Source of the DNA: Rurimicrobium sp040387755
GTDB taxonomy: Bacteria; Bacteroidota; Bacteroidia; Chitinophagales; Chitinophagaceae
Assembly: GCA_040387755.1 (NCBI GenBank)
Contig: JAZKDB010000001.1
Location: 310,001-374,000 of the forward strand
Direction: 5' to 3'
DNA: 64,000 nt
The notes under the pieces: generated by a model
What the model saw: the letters and a program-made list of their open reading frames with translations, nothing else
What the model was told of the DNA's origin: nothing
Database searches by the model: none
Shown: one piece after another, positions 9,027 to 17,732 of the stretch
Numbering within the stretch: position 1 is the first letter of the stretch
How the letters are laid out: each line of letters opens with the position of its first letter
Position numbers and translations under genes: made by a program

Positions 9027-10196
9027 TTAGCTAAAAGCATCTTTGATTTTATCAAAAAAACCTTTTTCATCTTTGCCTTCAGCAGCATCTTCTGCAGGTT
9101 TGAAGTTGGGTGAATGCTGCAGCTTTTCTAGTATTTCTCGTTCTTCTTTAGTCAATTGTTGCGGCGACCAGGTATTCACTTCTACCAATTGGTCTCCTTT
9201 TTCATAACTCTGGAATGCAGGAAATCCTTTACCCTTGAGTCGGAAAATTTTACCACTCTGAGTACCCGCAGGAATCTTAATTTTTGCACGGCCATCGATG
9301 GTGGGTACCTCTACCTGTGTACCCAATACTACATCCGGGAAAGTGACGAATAAGGGATATATCACGTCAAGATCGCGGCGCATTAAATGTGGATGCTTTT
9401 CTTCTTCAATCAATATGAGTAAATCTCCTGCTGGTCCGCCACGTTCACCTACATTACCATTGCCTGTCATACTTAATTGCATACCGTCCTGCACACCTGC
9501 CGGTATATCCATACTGATAGTTTCTTCGCCATATACTCGACCTTCGCCTTTGCAGGAAGTACATTTTGCAGAGATGCTGGTACCGTCGCCGTTACAAGTA
9601 GGGCAGGTAGTCACAGTTTGCATCTGACCCAAAAAAGTATTTTGTACACGACGCACCTGACCACTACCACCGCAGGTGCCACAGGTCTTGATGGAGCTTT
9701 TGTCTTTTGCACCATTACCGCCACAAGGCTGGCAGGTGACGTATTTCTTTACCTTAATTTTTTTGTTGGCACCGTGAGCAATCTCCGAAAAGTTCATTTT
9801 TAGTTTCACACGCAGGTTGGCTCCACGGCTTCCACCACCTTGTCTGCGTCCGCCACGTCCACCACCGCCGCCAAATCCTTCGCCAAAAATGTCACCAAAA
9901 TTGGAGAAGATGTCCTCCATATTCATACCTCCAAATCCCTGAGCACCGCCACCGCCACCAGGGCGGCCTGCATTGCCCATACTATGGCCGAAACGATCGT
10001 ATTGGGCTTTTTTATCAGGCGAACTCAGGACTTCGTATGCCTCGGCGGCTTCTTTAAATTTTTCTTCCGCAGCTTTGTCTCCGGGGTTGCGGTCGGGGTG
10101 ATACTGCATAGCAATCTTGCGATAAGCTTTTTTAATCTCATCGGCACTTGCCTGTTTACCAACACCTAGTACTTCGTAATAATCTCTTTTAGACAT
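9027..10196 (-). CDS. dnaJ: chaperone DnaJ (Hsp40)
   Basis: Co-chaperone that stimulates DnaK ATPase and delivers unfolded substrates. The J domain (residues about 4-70) contains HPD in YHPDRNPGDK. A Gly/Phe-rich linker follows (about 75-130). Four zinc-binding CxxCxGxG-type repeats are visible: CQPCGGNG, CGTCGGSG, CPTCNGDG and CTSCKGEG, then the C-terminal substrate domains. The length of 389 residues is normal for a type I DnaJ. It lies 14 bp downstream of grpE and is closed by a strong hairpin terminator; dnaK is not in the window. Confidence 0.97.
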   Translation of the reverse strand: MSKRDYYEVLGVGKQASADEIKKAYRKIAMQYHPDRNPGDKAAEEKFKEAAEAYEVLSSPDKKAQYDRFGHSMGNAGRPGGGGGAQGFGGMNMEDIFSNFGDIFGEGFGGGGGRGGRRQGGGSRGANLRVKLKMNFSEIAHGANKKIKVKKYVTCQPCGGNGAKDKSSIKTCGTCGGSGQVRRVQNTFLGQMQTVTTCPTCNGDGTSISAKCTSCKGEGRVYGEETISMDIPAGVQDGMQLSMTGNGNVGERGGPAGDLLILIEEEKHPHLMRRDLDVIYPLFVTFPDVVLGTQVEVPTIDGRAKIKIPAGTQSGKIFRLKGKGFPAFQSYEKGDQLVEVNTWSPQQLTKEEREILEKLQHSPNFKPAEDAAEGKDEKGFFDKIKDAFS

Positions 10197-10210
10197 TTAA
10201 ATGATTTATA

Positions 10211-10798
10211 TTATTTACCCACCACTACTTTGGCATGGCGGATTAATTTTTCATTGAGGTAATATCCTTTTTCTATAACATCAACCACTTTGCCTTCCAA
10301 ATCGGGCGTTGGAGCAGGAATTTCTGTAATGGCCTCGTGCAATTCAGCATCAAACTCACTTCCTGCAACTGTTTCCATTGGTTTCAGACCTTTATGAGTA
10401 AGGATAGATGTTAATTTTCCTAATACTAACGTTACTCCTTCTTTAACTGCTTCCAGATCGGTAGCTGTTTCCATTGTTTTGCTGGCACGCTCGCTATCAT
10501 CCAATACCGCAATCAGGCTTTGCATCAACTCTTTCGTTGCCGTTTGAATTGTTTCAATTCTTTCTTTGGCACTGCGTTTACGGAAATTGTCAAACTCGGC
10601 AACAAGACGCAAATATTGATCTTTAGAAGCGTTTAGTTCATTGCGCAGTTTTTCTTCGGCTGAAATTTCTTCAACGATTGCCTCTGTCGTTTCTTCTGCA
10701 CTTTGCTCAGCAGTATTTTCGGGTGTCAAATTGTCTTCGTTCGGTATGTCTTGTTTTACTTCCTGCTCGTTCATAACTTTCTTTTTTTTGAATATCAT
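10211..10798 (-). CDS. grpE: nucleotide exchange factor GrpE
   Basis: Exchanges ADP for ATP on DnaK. The 195-residue protein has an acidic disordered N-terminus (rich in Glu, residues about 10-50), a long coiled coil (KLRNELNASKDQYLRLVAEFDNFRKR) and the C-terminal beta domain ending in EKGYYLNEKLIRHAKVVVG, the family signature. Two starts are possible: the ATG at 10798 (MIFKKKKV) or an internal ATG at 10774 (MNEQEVKQ). The predicted -7 element at 10816-10823 allows either. It forms an operon with dnaJ. Confidence 0.95.
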   Translation of the reverse strand: MIFKKKKVMNEQEVKQDIPNEDNLTPENTAEQSAEETTEAIVEEISAEEKLRNELNASKDQYLRLVAEFDNFRKRSAKERIETIQTATKELMQSLIAVLDDSERASKTMETATDLEAVKEGVTLVLGKLTSILTHKGLKPMETVAGSEFDAELHEAITEIPAPTPDLEGKVVDVIEKGYYLNEKLIRHAKVVVGK

Positions 10799-10815
10799 AC
10801 TGTTTCTTTCAGGGG

Positions 10816-10849
10816 CAAAAATATTGCCAAATCGGCTTTTGGGGACAAA
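10816..10849 (-). promoter_or_regulatory. predicted promoter of grpE-dnaJ
   Basis: On the minus strand TATTTTTG (10816-10823) fits the -7 consensus, and TTTG (10846-10849) lies 22 bp upstream as a possible -33 element. No CIRCE or other heat-shock operator was recognised. Confidence 0.5.
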
Positions 10850-10995
10850 TTGTCAGAAATTGAGAAAAATTGCGACAAGTGGTCAAGCTTATTTGATATA
10901 TCAACAGAAAACAGAACATTTTTAATTTTTCTTGTTGATTTGGAATTTTTTGGTTAAAAATTTTTAATTTATCTTCAGTATCAAAAATTTAAACA

Positions 10996-11415
10996 ATGAA
11001 AAAAAAGGTCTTTAGCTGTTTTCTTGCAGTTGCCCCAGTCTTATTAATCTCTTCTTGCAGTAAAGAGGAGGATGAGCCTTCTTTGGTGGGTACCTGGGTA
11101 AGCAAGGCCGTTAATAATAAAATTTTTATAAGTTCTGTTTTGACCTTTGACTCCAGCCGTTCTCTTACCGGAGAAGAGCTTGTGGTCACTTTTAATGCAG
11201 ACAAAACATACACCGGTTGGTCATTGGATGAATCTGATAAAGAAACCGGAACATATTTTATCGATGGTAAAAATTTGGTTCTTTATACTATCGGAGATTT
11301 CGACTCTTTAAAGTATACTTTGACAAAAGATGAGTTTACCACCATTAATGAAGACTATCAGGAAAGTGATTCTTCAAAATATGAGATTGAAACAATTACT
11401 TATAAAAGGAGATAG
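10996..11415 (+). CDS. lipocalin-like lipoprotein
   Basis: The 139-residue product has a lipoprotein signal peptide with lipobox LISSC (Cys near residue 21), then a short acidic linker (SKEEDEP). The motif LVGTWV is followed by alternating beta strands, the typical opening of small lipocalin-like proteins of Bacteroidota. It is probably anchored in the outer or inner membrane by its lipid; the ligand is unknown. It is monocistronic, with a terminator just after the stop. Confidence 0.75.
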   Translation: MKKKVFSCFLAVAPVLLISSCSKEEDEPSLVGTWVSKAVNNKIFISSVLTFDSSRSLTGEELVVTFNADKTYTGWSLDESDKETGTYFIDGKNLVLYTIGDFDSLKYTLTKDEFTTINEDYQESDSSKYEIETITYKRR

Positions 11416-11432
11416 AACTCTTTAAAATATCG

Positions 11433-11470
11433 CAGCCCATATCTTTCAAAAGATATGGGCTGTTTTTTTG
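11433..11470 (+). terminator. terminator of the lipocalin-like gene
   Basis: A 14-bp perfect stem (11433-11446 with 11449-11462) is followed by a run of seven T residues. The very tight CA loop would open by fraying of the neighbouring A-T pairs. Confidence 0.88.
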
Positions 11471-11480
11471 TAGGATAAAT

Positions 11481-12770
11481 TTAAATCAACTCCTCCAAAC
11501 TCTCCTTCGCTGCCGTAATTGTAGCATCTAAGTCTTCGTAGGTAAGCGCGTTGTTGAGGAACCAACTTTCGAATGCCGACGGAGGTAAGTATACACCACG
11601 GCGCAACATGGCGTGGAAGAATTTGTTGAAAAAAGCATTGTCTGCCGCTGCCGCTGTGGCAAAATCTGTAACTGGTTTTTCGCTGAAATGCACACTAATC
11701 ATTGAGCCCAAGCGATTAATGGTAAAGGCTTTTCTACTAGCTTCCAATACAGTTTGCAAACCTTCGTGCAGATATTCGGTTTTGGCAGCTAGCTCGGTAT
11801 ACAGGTTTGGATTGTCTTTTAATTCTTGTAGCAAAGTATAGCCAGCAATCATCGCCAAAGGATTACCGCTCAAAGTACCCGCCTGATATACATTGCCGAG
11901 TGGCGCGATGTGGCTCATAATTTCTTTTTTACCCCCAAAAGCACCAACAGGCATTCCTGCACCAATTACTTTGCCATAACAAACAAGATCTGCATCAACA
12001 CCCAAAACTTCCTGAGCACCGCCTGCAGATAGGCGAAAGCCCGTCATTACTTCATCAAAAATAAACACAATCCCTTCGGCCGTGCAGATTTCACGCAGAC
12101 TTTCTACAAACCCAGGTAATGGTAAAATACAACCCATATTCCCTGCAACTGGCTCAATAATAATTGCGGCTATTTCGTCTTTGTGTTGGCTCACCAAAGT
12201 TTTTACTGCTTCAATGTCATTATAGGCACAGGTGAGGGTATCGTTGCTCACTCCTGCAGTAATACCGGGTACTGTCTGAATATCAAATGTGGCAAGCCCA
12301 CTTCCTGCCTTAACCAAAAAAGCATCTGCGTGACCGTGATAACAACCTTCAAATTTGATGAATTTGTTTCGGCCTGTGTATCCACGTGCAAGCCTAAGCG
12401 CACTCATACATGCCTCTGTGCCGCTACTCACCATTCGGATAAGGTCAACATTCTTAGTCATCGATTTGATGAGTTCGGCCATTTCTATTTCCAATTCGGT
12501 TGGTGCGCCAAAAGAAGTAGAGCCTTCCGCTTTTGCCTGTATCGCTTTTACCACAGGCTCGTGAGCATGCCCAAGAATCATTGGCCCCCAAGAGGCAATA
12601 TAATCGATATACTTGTTGCCATCGGCATCGTAGAGATAAGCACCTTTGGCGCGTTCGATAAAAATAGGTGTGCCTCCTACACTCTTAAAGGCACGAACCG
12701 GAGAGTTAACACCGCCCGGAATGCTTTGCTGGGCGCGCTCGAAGAGAGAAATGCTATTGTATGTTTTCAT
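11481..12770 (-). CDS. hemL: glutamate-1-semialdehyde 2,1-aminomutase
   Basis: Converts glutamate-1-semialdehyde to 5-aminolevulinate with PLP. The 429-residue protein shows the family start PGGVNSPVRAFKSVGG, the PLP-phosphate region SSGTEACMSALRLARG, FDEVMTGFR with the cofactor-contacting Asp, and the Schiff-base lysine in YGKVIGAGMPVGAFGG. It is the last gene of the heme operon, 2 bp after hemB, although the enzyme works second in the pathway. A terminator for this strand is not obvious. Confidence 0.97.
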   Translation of the reverse strand: MKTYNSISLFERAQQSIPGGVNSPVRAFKSVGGTPIFIERAKGAYLYDADGNKYIDYIASWGPMILGHAHEPVVKAIQAKAEGSTSFGAPTELEIEMAELIKSMTKNVDLIRMVSSGTEACMSALRLARGYTGRNKFIKFEGCYHGHADAFLVKAGSGLATFDIQTVPGITAGVSNDTLTCAYNDIEAVKTLVSQHKDEIAAIIIEPVAGNMGCILPLPGFVESLREICTAEGIVFIFDEVMTGFRLSAGGAQEVLGVDADLVCYGKVIGAGMPVGAFGGKKEIMSHIAPLGNVYQAGTLSGNPLAMIAGYTLLQELKDNPNLYTELAAKTEYLHEGLQTVLEASRKAFTINRLGSMISVHFSEKPVTDFATAAAADNAFFNKFFHAMLRRGVYLPPSAFESWFLNNALTYEDLDATITAAKESLEELI

Positions 12771-12772
12771 TT

Positions 12773-13750
12773 TTATAGATTTAGAAGTTTCACCGCGTCT
12801 TTCGCAAAATAAGTAGCAATCAAATCTGCTCCTGCTCTTTTGATAGAAGTCAGACTTTCAATAATAGCTTTGTTTTCGTCTATCCAGCCCATTTGTGCTG
12901 CTGCTTTTATCATAGCATATTCACCACTTACATGGTAAGCACTTACCGGCACATCTACAGCATTTTTTACTTCGCGGATAATGTCGAGATAAGCCATTGC
13001 TGGTTTCACCATCACAATATCTGCGCCTTCTTCAATATCCATCATCACTTCTTTGATGGCTTCAATGCGGTTGGCGTAATTCATCTGGTAAGTCTTTTTA
13101 TCTCCAAATCCGGGTGCAGAATCCAGGGCATCACGGAAAGGTCCGTAGAAGCAGGAAGCATACTTTGCACTGTAAGCCATAATCCCCACTTTTGTAAAAT
13201 TATTTTGCTCTAAAGCCGCACGGATAGCGCCAATGCGTCCATCCATCATATCGCTAGGTGCTACAAAATCCGCACCGGCCTCTGCATGACTCACACTCAT
13301 TTTTACGAGCGCTTCTACAGTTCCATCGTTAATGATTTCGCCATTTTCTACAATACCATCGTGTCCGTAAATAGAGTAGGGGTCGAGTGCAACATCCGTC
13401 ATCACTACCATTTCCGGCACTGCATCTTTAATTGCTTTGATGCTACGTTGCATCAGACCATCTTTGTTCCAGGCTTCTTTTCCCGTATTATCTTTCACCT
13501 CATCCAATGCTTTTACAAATAGCAAAACACATTTGATGCCCATCGCCCAAAGTTCTTTTACTTCAGCAATTATATTGTCAATAGACATCCGGTAATAACC
13601 TTTCATCGATGGGATTTCCTGTTTGTAATTGCTGCCTTCATTGATAAATAGCGGCGCAATAAAATCGCTTGGCGTTAAAGTTGTTTCCGCTACCAGACTG
13701 CGTATAGCAGCGTTTGTTCTTAAGATTCTGTTTCGGCGTTGTAAGTACAT
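12773..13750 (-). CDS. hemB: delta-aminolevulinic acid dehydratase (porphobilinogen synthase)
   Basis: Condenses two 5-aminolevulinate molecules to porphobilinogen. The two active-site lysines are visible in MAYSAKYASCFYGPFRDA and ADIVMVKPAMAYLDII. The region TDVALDPYSIYGHDG has Ala and Asp where zinc-dependent enzymes carry Cys residues, so this should be the form that does not use catalytic zinc and is magnesium-stimulated. The 325-residue length is normal. It lies 2 bp upstream of hemL. Confidence 0.97.
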   Translation of the reverse strand: MYLQRRNRILRTNAAIRSLVAETTLTPSDFIAPLFINEGSNYKQEIPSMKGYYRMSIDNIIAEVKELWAMGIKCVLLFVKALDEVKDNTGKEAWNKDGLMQRSIKAIKDAVPEMVVMTDVALDPYSIYGHDGIVENGEIINDGTVEALVKMSVSHAEAGADFVAPSDMMDGRIGAIRAALEQNNFTKVGIMAYSAKYASCFYGPFRDALDSAPGFGDKKTYQMNYANRIEAIKEVMMDIEEGADIVMVKPAMAYLDIIREVKNAVDVPVSAYHVSGEYAMIKAAAQMGWIDENKAIIESLTSIKRAGADLIATYFAKDAVKLLNL

Positions 13751-13860
13751 TTTTATAAAAATATTTTTGTTGTCAGCTTTATCTTTTCTTCAAGTTTGGG
13801 TTGCGTCGCACACTTCAGGGTAACTATTTCCTTCAGCTTTGTTCACCTCAAAAAAAAGCA

Positions 13861-14157
13861 TTATTTATGCTTTGCAGTTTTCTCTTCGCCGGTAATGTCG
13901 CCACCACTGCGAATTTGAATTTGCACTCCCAATATCCATTCATTGCAATGTTTGCTATAGAGATATTGATTGATATCATTGATAGCTTTCATTACCTGTT
14001 CGTAAGTACCTTCTACTACAGTAGTAAAAGGACCAACTTCACATTTGATTCCACTTTCTTTAATGATGGCGATAGCTTCATCCACCCATTCGTATGGGTG
14101 TTTTTCGGTAGCTACAGGTAATACTTGCAATGATGCGTTGACGATGTAATGGTGCAT
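13861..14157 (-). CDS. thiamine-binding-like protein (MTH1187/YkoF-type family)
   Basis: A 98-residue protein with the ferredoxin-like pattern of the MTH1187 family: an opening strand NASLQVLPV, the helix HPYEWVDEAIAIIKESG, the strand VGPFTTVVEGTYEQVM, and IQIRSGG near the end. Members have been described as binding thiamine or related ligands and are not heme enzymes. It sits inside the heme operon, 12 bp after hemF and 110 bp before hemB, so its cotranscription with heme genes is likely. Its role there is unknown. Confidence 0.75.
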   Translation of the reverse strand: MHHYIVNASLQVLPVATEKHPYEWVDEAIAIIKESGIKCEVGPFTTVVEGTYEQVMKAINDINQYLYSKHCNEWILGVQIQIRSGGDITGEEKTAKHK

Positions 14158-14169
14158 AGTTGATTTGTT

Positions 14170-15081
14170 TTATACCCAATCTTTTGGGTGTTGGCAAGCG
14201 TCTAATAATTGGGCTTCAGGACTGTTCGGTTTGGGTTGATAATCATATTCAAATCTAACAGTTGGGGGCAAACTCATCAAAATACTTTCTGTTCGTCCAT
14301 TGGTTTTTAATCCAAAAATAGTGCCTCTGTCGTGTATTAAATTAAACTCAACATATCGCCCACGGCGGATTTCCTGCCAGTGCTTATGTTCAGTAGTATA
14401 TTCAGTTTCTTTTCTTTTATTGACAATCGGCACATAAGCTTCAACAAAGCTATTGCCATTGGCCTGTTGAAACTGAAACAATTTTTCTGTGTCAAAATCA
14501 GCTGTTGGTTTCAGATGATCATAAAAAATACCGCCAATGCCGCGCATTTCATTGTTGCGGTGCGTATTGGCAAAATATGTATCACACCAAGCTTTATACT
14601 TTGCGTGCAGTCCTTCACCAAATGGCTCAATGGCGTTTTTTAAAGTGCCATGAAAATGACGAGCATCTTCTTCAAACAAATAATATGGGGTCAAATCGGT
14701 ACCGCCACCAAACCAGCAATCAATAATATTGCCCCCGGCATCATACAATTCAAAATAGCGCCAGTTGGCATGGGTTGTGGGTACAAAAGGATTGAGTGGG
14801 TGAATGACCAAACTCAGTCCGCAGGCAAACCAGCTATGGCCTTCAATGTTCAATTGTTTGCGCATAATATCACTCACTTCACCAAAGACGATTGATGTGT
14901 TAACTCCTCCCTTTTCAAACACATTGCCATTCGCTATGACGCGTGTTTTGCCGCCACCACCTTCAGGTCGTTCCCATTTGTCTTCAATGAATGTTGCTTT
15001 GCCATCCACTGCTTCCAAAGCAGCGCAAATGCTGTCTTGTAGTCCGTGGATGTAGTCAATCCATCTTTGTTTTAACTCCAT
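14170..15081 (-). CDS. hemF: oxygen-dependent coproporphyrinogen III oxidase
   Basis: Decarboxylates coproporphyrinogen III to protoporphyrinogen IX using O2. The 303-residue protein carries the family stretches WERPEGGGGKTRVI, THANWRYFEL, CWFGGGTDLTPYY and RRGRYVEFNLIHDRGT. It overlaps the end of hemE by 10 bp, indicating translational coupling. The choice of the oxygen-dependent enzyme points to an aerobic or microaerobic lifestyle, although an oxygen-independent HemN may exist elsewhere. Confidence 0.97.
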   Translation of the reverse strand: MELKQRWIDYIHGLQDSICAALEAVDGKATFIEDKWERPEGGGGKTRVIANGNVFEKGGVNTSIVFGEVSDIMRKQLNIEGHSWFACGLSLVIHPLNPFVPTTHANWRYFELYDAGGNIIDCWFGGGTDLTPYYLFEEDARHFHGTLKNAIEPFGEGLHAKYKAWCDTYFANTHRNNEMRGIGGIFYDHLKPTADFDTEKLFQFQQANGNSFVEAYVPIVNKRKETEYTTEHKHWQEIRRGRYVEFNLIHDRGTIFGLKTNGRTESILMSLPPTVRFEYDYQPKPNSPEAQLLDACQHPKDWV

Positions 15082-16100
15082 TTGAATTCTTTAACCGTAT
15101 TTACAAATGCTCTGGCATGGTCAACCGGTACATTGGGCAAAATACCATGACCCAGATTGGCGATATGTCTGCCAGGTCCAAATGCCGTCAACATATCTTT
15201 GACTTCTTTTTCGATCACCGGTATGGGGGATAATAGTTTTGCAGGGTCAAAATTGCCCTGAAGTGTAATGTTATTTCCTGCAAATTTTCTGGCCATTTGT
15301 GGCGTGATGCACCAGTCAATGCCCAATCCTGCTGCACCTGTTGCCGACATCGCTTCTAAACTATGCCATGCTCCTTTAGCAAAAATAATCGTCGGAACAT
15401 CATCTTTTACGGCAGCGACAATCTGGCGTATATATTGTAAGGATAAAACCTCAAAATCTGCTGGGCTGAGCAAGCCACCCCAGCTATCAAATACCTGCAG
15501 AATGTCAGCACCGGCTTTAATCTGACCTTTTAGATAAGCGATGGTTGTATCGGTAATCATTTGTAACAACTGATGCGCCAGCTCTGGCTGAGCATAACAA
15601 AAAGCCTTAGCCTCGTCAAAAGTTTTGCTGCCTTTACCTTGAACCATATAGCATAACAAAGTCCAGGGGGCACCTGCAAAACCAATCAAAGGCACTCGGT
15701 CATTTAATTCCTGCTTGATGAGTTTGATGGCATCAAAAACATAACCCAATGTTTCATCCACTTCTGGCACACGAATACGGGCAAGGTCTGCTGCAGTTTT
15801 AATCGGGTCGGGTAGTAAAGGCCCAATATTTTCTTTTAATTGTACTTCAAGACCCATTGCCTGTGGCACCACCAAAATGTCTGAGAACAGAATAGCAGCA
15901 TCTACTCCAACAATGTCTACCGGCTGAATCGTGATTTCGCAGGCCAGTTCAGGCGTTTGGCAACGCTCGAAGAAGCCGTATTTATTGCGTAGTACAATAT
16001 ATTCAGGTAAATATCTTCCTGCCTGACGCATCATCCATACGGGTGTTCTTTCTGTTTTTTCGCCACGAAGTGTGCGTAAGATTAAGTCGTTTTGCAACAT
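15072..16100 (-). CDS. hemE: uroporphyrinogen decarboxylase
   Basis: Removes four carboxyl groups from uroporphyrinogen III. The 342-residue protein has the signature PVWMMRQAGRYLPEY near the N-terminus, FSDILVVPQAMG with the catalytic Asp, and GFAGAPWTLLCYMVQGKGS. The start overlaps the hemD stop in a TAATG junction, and its end overlaps hemF by 10 bp. Confidence 0.97.
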   Translation of the reverse strand: MLQNDLILRTLRGEKTERTPVWMMRQAGRYLPEYIVLRNKYGFFERCQTPELACEITIQPVDIVGVDAAILFSDILVVPQAMGLEVQLKENIGPLLPDPIKTAADLARIRVPEVDETLGYVFDAIKLIKQELNDRVPLIGFAGAPWTLLCYMVQGKGSKTFDEAKAFCYAQPELAHQLLQMITDTTIAYLKGQIKAGADILQVFDSWGGLLSPADFEVLSLQYIRQIVAAVKDDVPTIIFAKGAWHSLEAMSATGAAGLGIDWCITPQMARKFAGNNITLQGNFDPAKLLSPIPVIEKEVKDMLTAFGPGRHIANLGHGILPNVPVDHARAFVNTVKEFKWS

Positions 16101-16807
16101 TATTTTGCTTTGTTTTTATAAAATTCAATCAATGTTTGTACTAAAATATTTTTGTCGGGTTGTGCTGCAATAATGATTTCATTGTTAACCCAATCTACCA
16201 GAAATTTTGCAGTGGTTTTACCTATTGCACCTAAAATTGCTTTTCCCGGAATAGTATTCTCTATTAAATAGCTTTCTACACCGGAAGGACTAAAGAACAA
16301 AATGCCATCATAACCCTCCTGAAGTTTTGGTGCCGTTAATTTTGTTTCATAAACTTCTATTTCTGTCAGTTGAAAGCCTCTTGCAATAAGGTTTTCGGGC
16401 AATGTGTCCAATCTTTTATTGCCACAAAAAAATATGATTTTCTGAGCTGCAATTGGTTCCATCTCCTGAAGTAAGTCAAGTGCATCATTCGCCGAAGCCA
16501 GAATTTTATCTTCACCAAAGAATGAAATTACCGCTTTTCTTGTTGCACCGCTGATACAGCAAATCTGCCAATCCGGAATAATATCGGGCAAACATTTTCT
16601 GATTGCTTCTACAGCCTGTGCACTGGTAAAAAGAACTAAAACCTTTTGCTGAGCTAGAGATTGAATGAATGCTGCATCCTTTTGCAGAATAGAAATTTTC
16701 GTTTCTATCATCGGAATTACATCACAATGTATTTGTTGTTCCGAAAGAGCAATAAGAGCAGTTTCGGGTAAGGTTGCGGTACTGAGTATTTTATAGATTT
16801 TGTCCAA
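16100..16807 (-). CDS. hemD: uroporphyrinogen-III synthase
   Basis: Closes hydroxymethylbilane to uroporphyrinogen III with inversion of ring D. The family is poorly conserved; the 235-residue length, the alternating two-domain pattern, the stretch GILFFSPSGVESYL and the GAIGKTTAKFL strand support the call. The position between hemC (17-bp overlap) and hemE (1-bp overlap) makes it firm. Confidence 0.93.
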   Translation of the reverse strand: MDKIYKILSTATLPETALIALSEQQIHCDVIPMIETKISILQKDAAFIQSLAQQKVLVLFTSAQAVEAIRKCLPDIIPDWQICCISGATRKAVISFFGEDKILASANDALDLLQEMEPIAAQKIIFFCGNKRLDTLPENLIARGFQLTEIEVYETKLTAPKLQEGYDGILFFSPSGVESYLIENTIPGKAILGAIGKTTAKFLVDWVNNEIIIAAQPDKNILVQTLIEFYKNKAK

Positions 16808-17708
16808 AATTTCTGATTGAAGCCACTATTTTATCTGCACCTTTTTGCAATAATTCATTCCCCCAAAGTATTCCTGCATTTACAGCGTCATTAAGGGGAC
16901 AGATTTTTTCTATCTCCATTTTCTCTGTGCCATCAATAGAAAGTATGTTTCCTTTGAAATGCATTTCACCATTGATTATTTCAGCTAGTGCACTGATGGG
17001 TGTGGAACATCCGCCCATTAAAGTACGCAGGAAATCTCTTTCTATCTGAACGCAAAGTGCTGTTGGCTCATTGTTAAATTTGGAACATAGTTCCAGTAAA
17101 TCAGTTGATTCTGCCCTGCACGCCACCATTACGGCGCCTTGTGCCGGGGCGGGTAACATCCAGTCCAGTTCAATTGCATTATCCGGTCGCATCTCCATTC
17201 GGTCCAATCCTGCTGCGGCAAATATGGCACCATCCCAATCACTTTCTTCCAGCTTGCGAATACGTGTCTGGACATTTCCCCTTAGGTTTTCAATGATACT
17301 TCCGGGATATTGATTGAGCCATTGTGCTTTGCGGCGGATAGATCCGGTGGCAATTTTAGCAGAACCAAAAGTTGTTGATTGAGGATGTGGAACAAATAAG
17401 TCTTTGTAGGATGCCCTGGGCAATACAGCTGCCTGCGCAAGACCCTGAGCCAATTGTGTCGGTACATCTTTTAATGAATGTACTGCAATATCTATTTTAT
17501 TTGAAAGCAGAAAAGCATCGAGGCCTTTGGTAAACACACCTTGCACGCCCATGGCATATAATGGTGTTATTAAATCAAGGTCGCCCTCACTTTTTACAGG
17601 GACGAGTTCTGTAGTTGCACCATGTTTTTCAAGAAGCGCCTGAACAGTATGGGCTTGCCATAAGGCCAATTTGCTGTCACGGGTTCCTATTCTTATGGGT
17701 TGTTGCAT
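16791..17708 (-). CDS. hemC: porphobilinogen deaminase (hydroxymethylbilane synthase)
   Basis: Polymerises four porphobilinogens. It begins with the family motif IRIGTRDSKLALWQA, has the catalytic Asp in HSLKDVPTQL, the arginine cluster IATGSIRRKAQWL and ENLRGNVQTRIRKL, and the cysteine that carries the dipyrromethane cofactor in LRTLMGGCSTPISA. The 305-residue length is normal. It follows hemA by 24 bp and overlaps hemD by 17 bp. Confidence 0.97.
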   Translation of the reverse strand: MQQPIRIGTRDSKLALWQAHTVQALLEKHGATTELVPVKSEGDLDLITPLYAMGVQGVFTKGLDAFLLSNKIDIAVHSLKDVPTQLAQGLAQAAVLPRASYKDLFVPHPQSTTFGSAKIATGSIRRKAQWLNQYPGSIIENLRGNVQTRIRKLEESDWDGAIFAAAGLDRMEMRPDNAIELDWMLPAPAQGAVMVACRAESTDLLELCSKFNNEPTALCVQIERDFLRTLMGGCSTPISALAEIINGEMHFKGNILSIDGTEKMEIEKICPLNDAVNAGILWGNELLQKGADKIVASIRNFGQNL

Positions 17709-17732
17709 TGCTTGTTGGCTGGTGATTTTGGC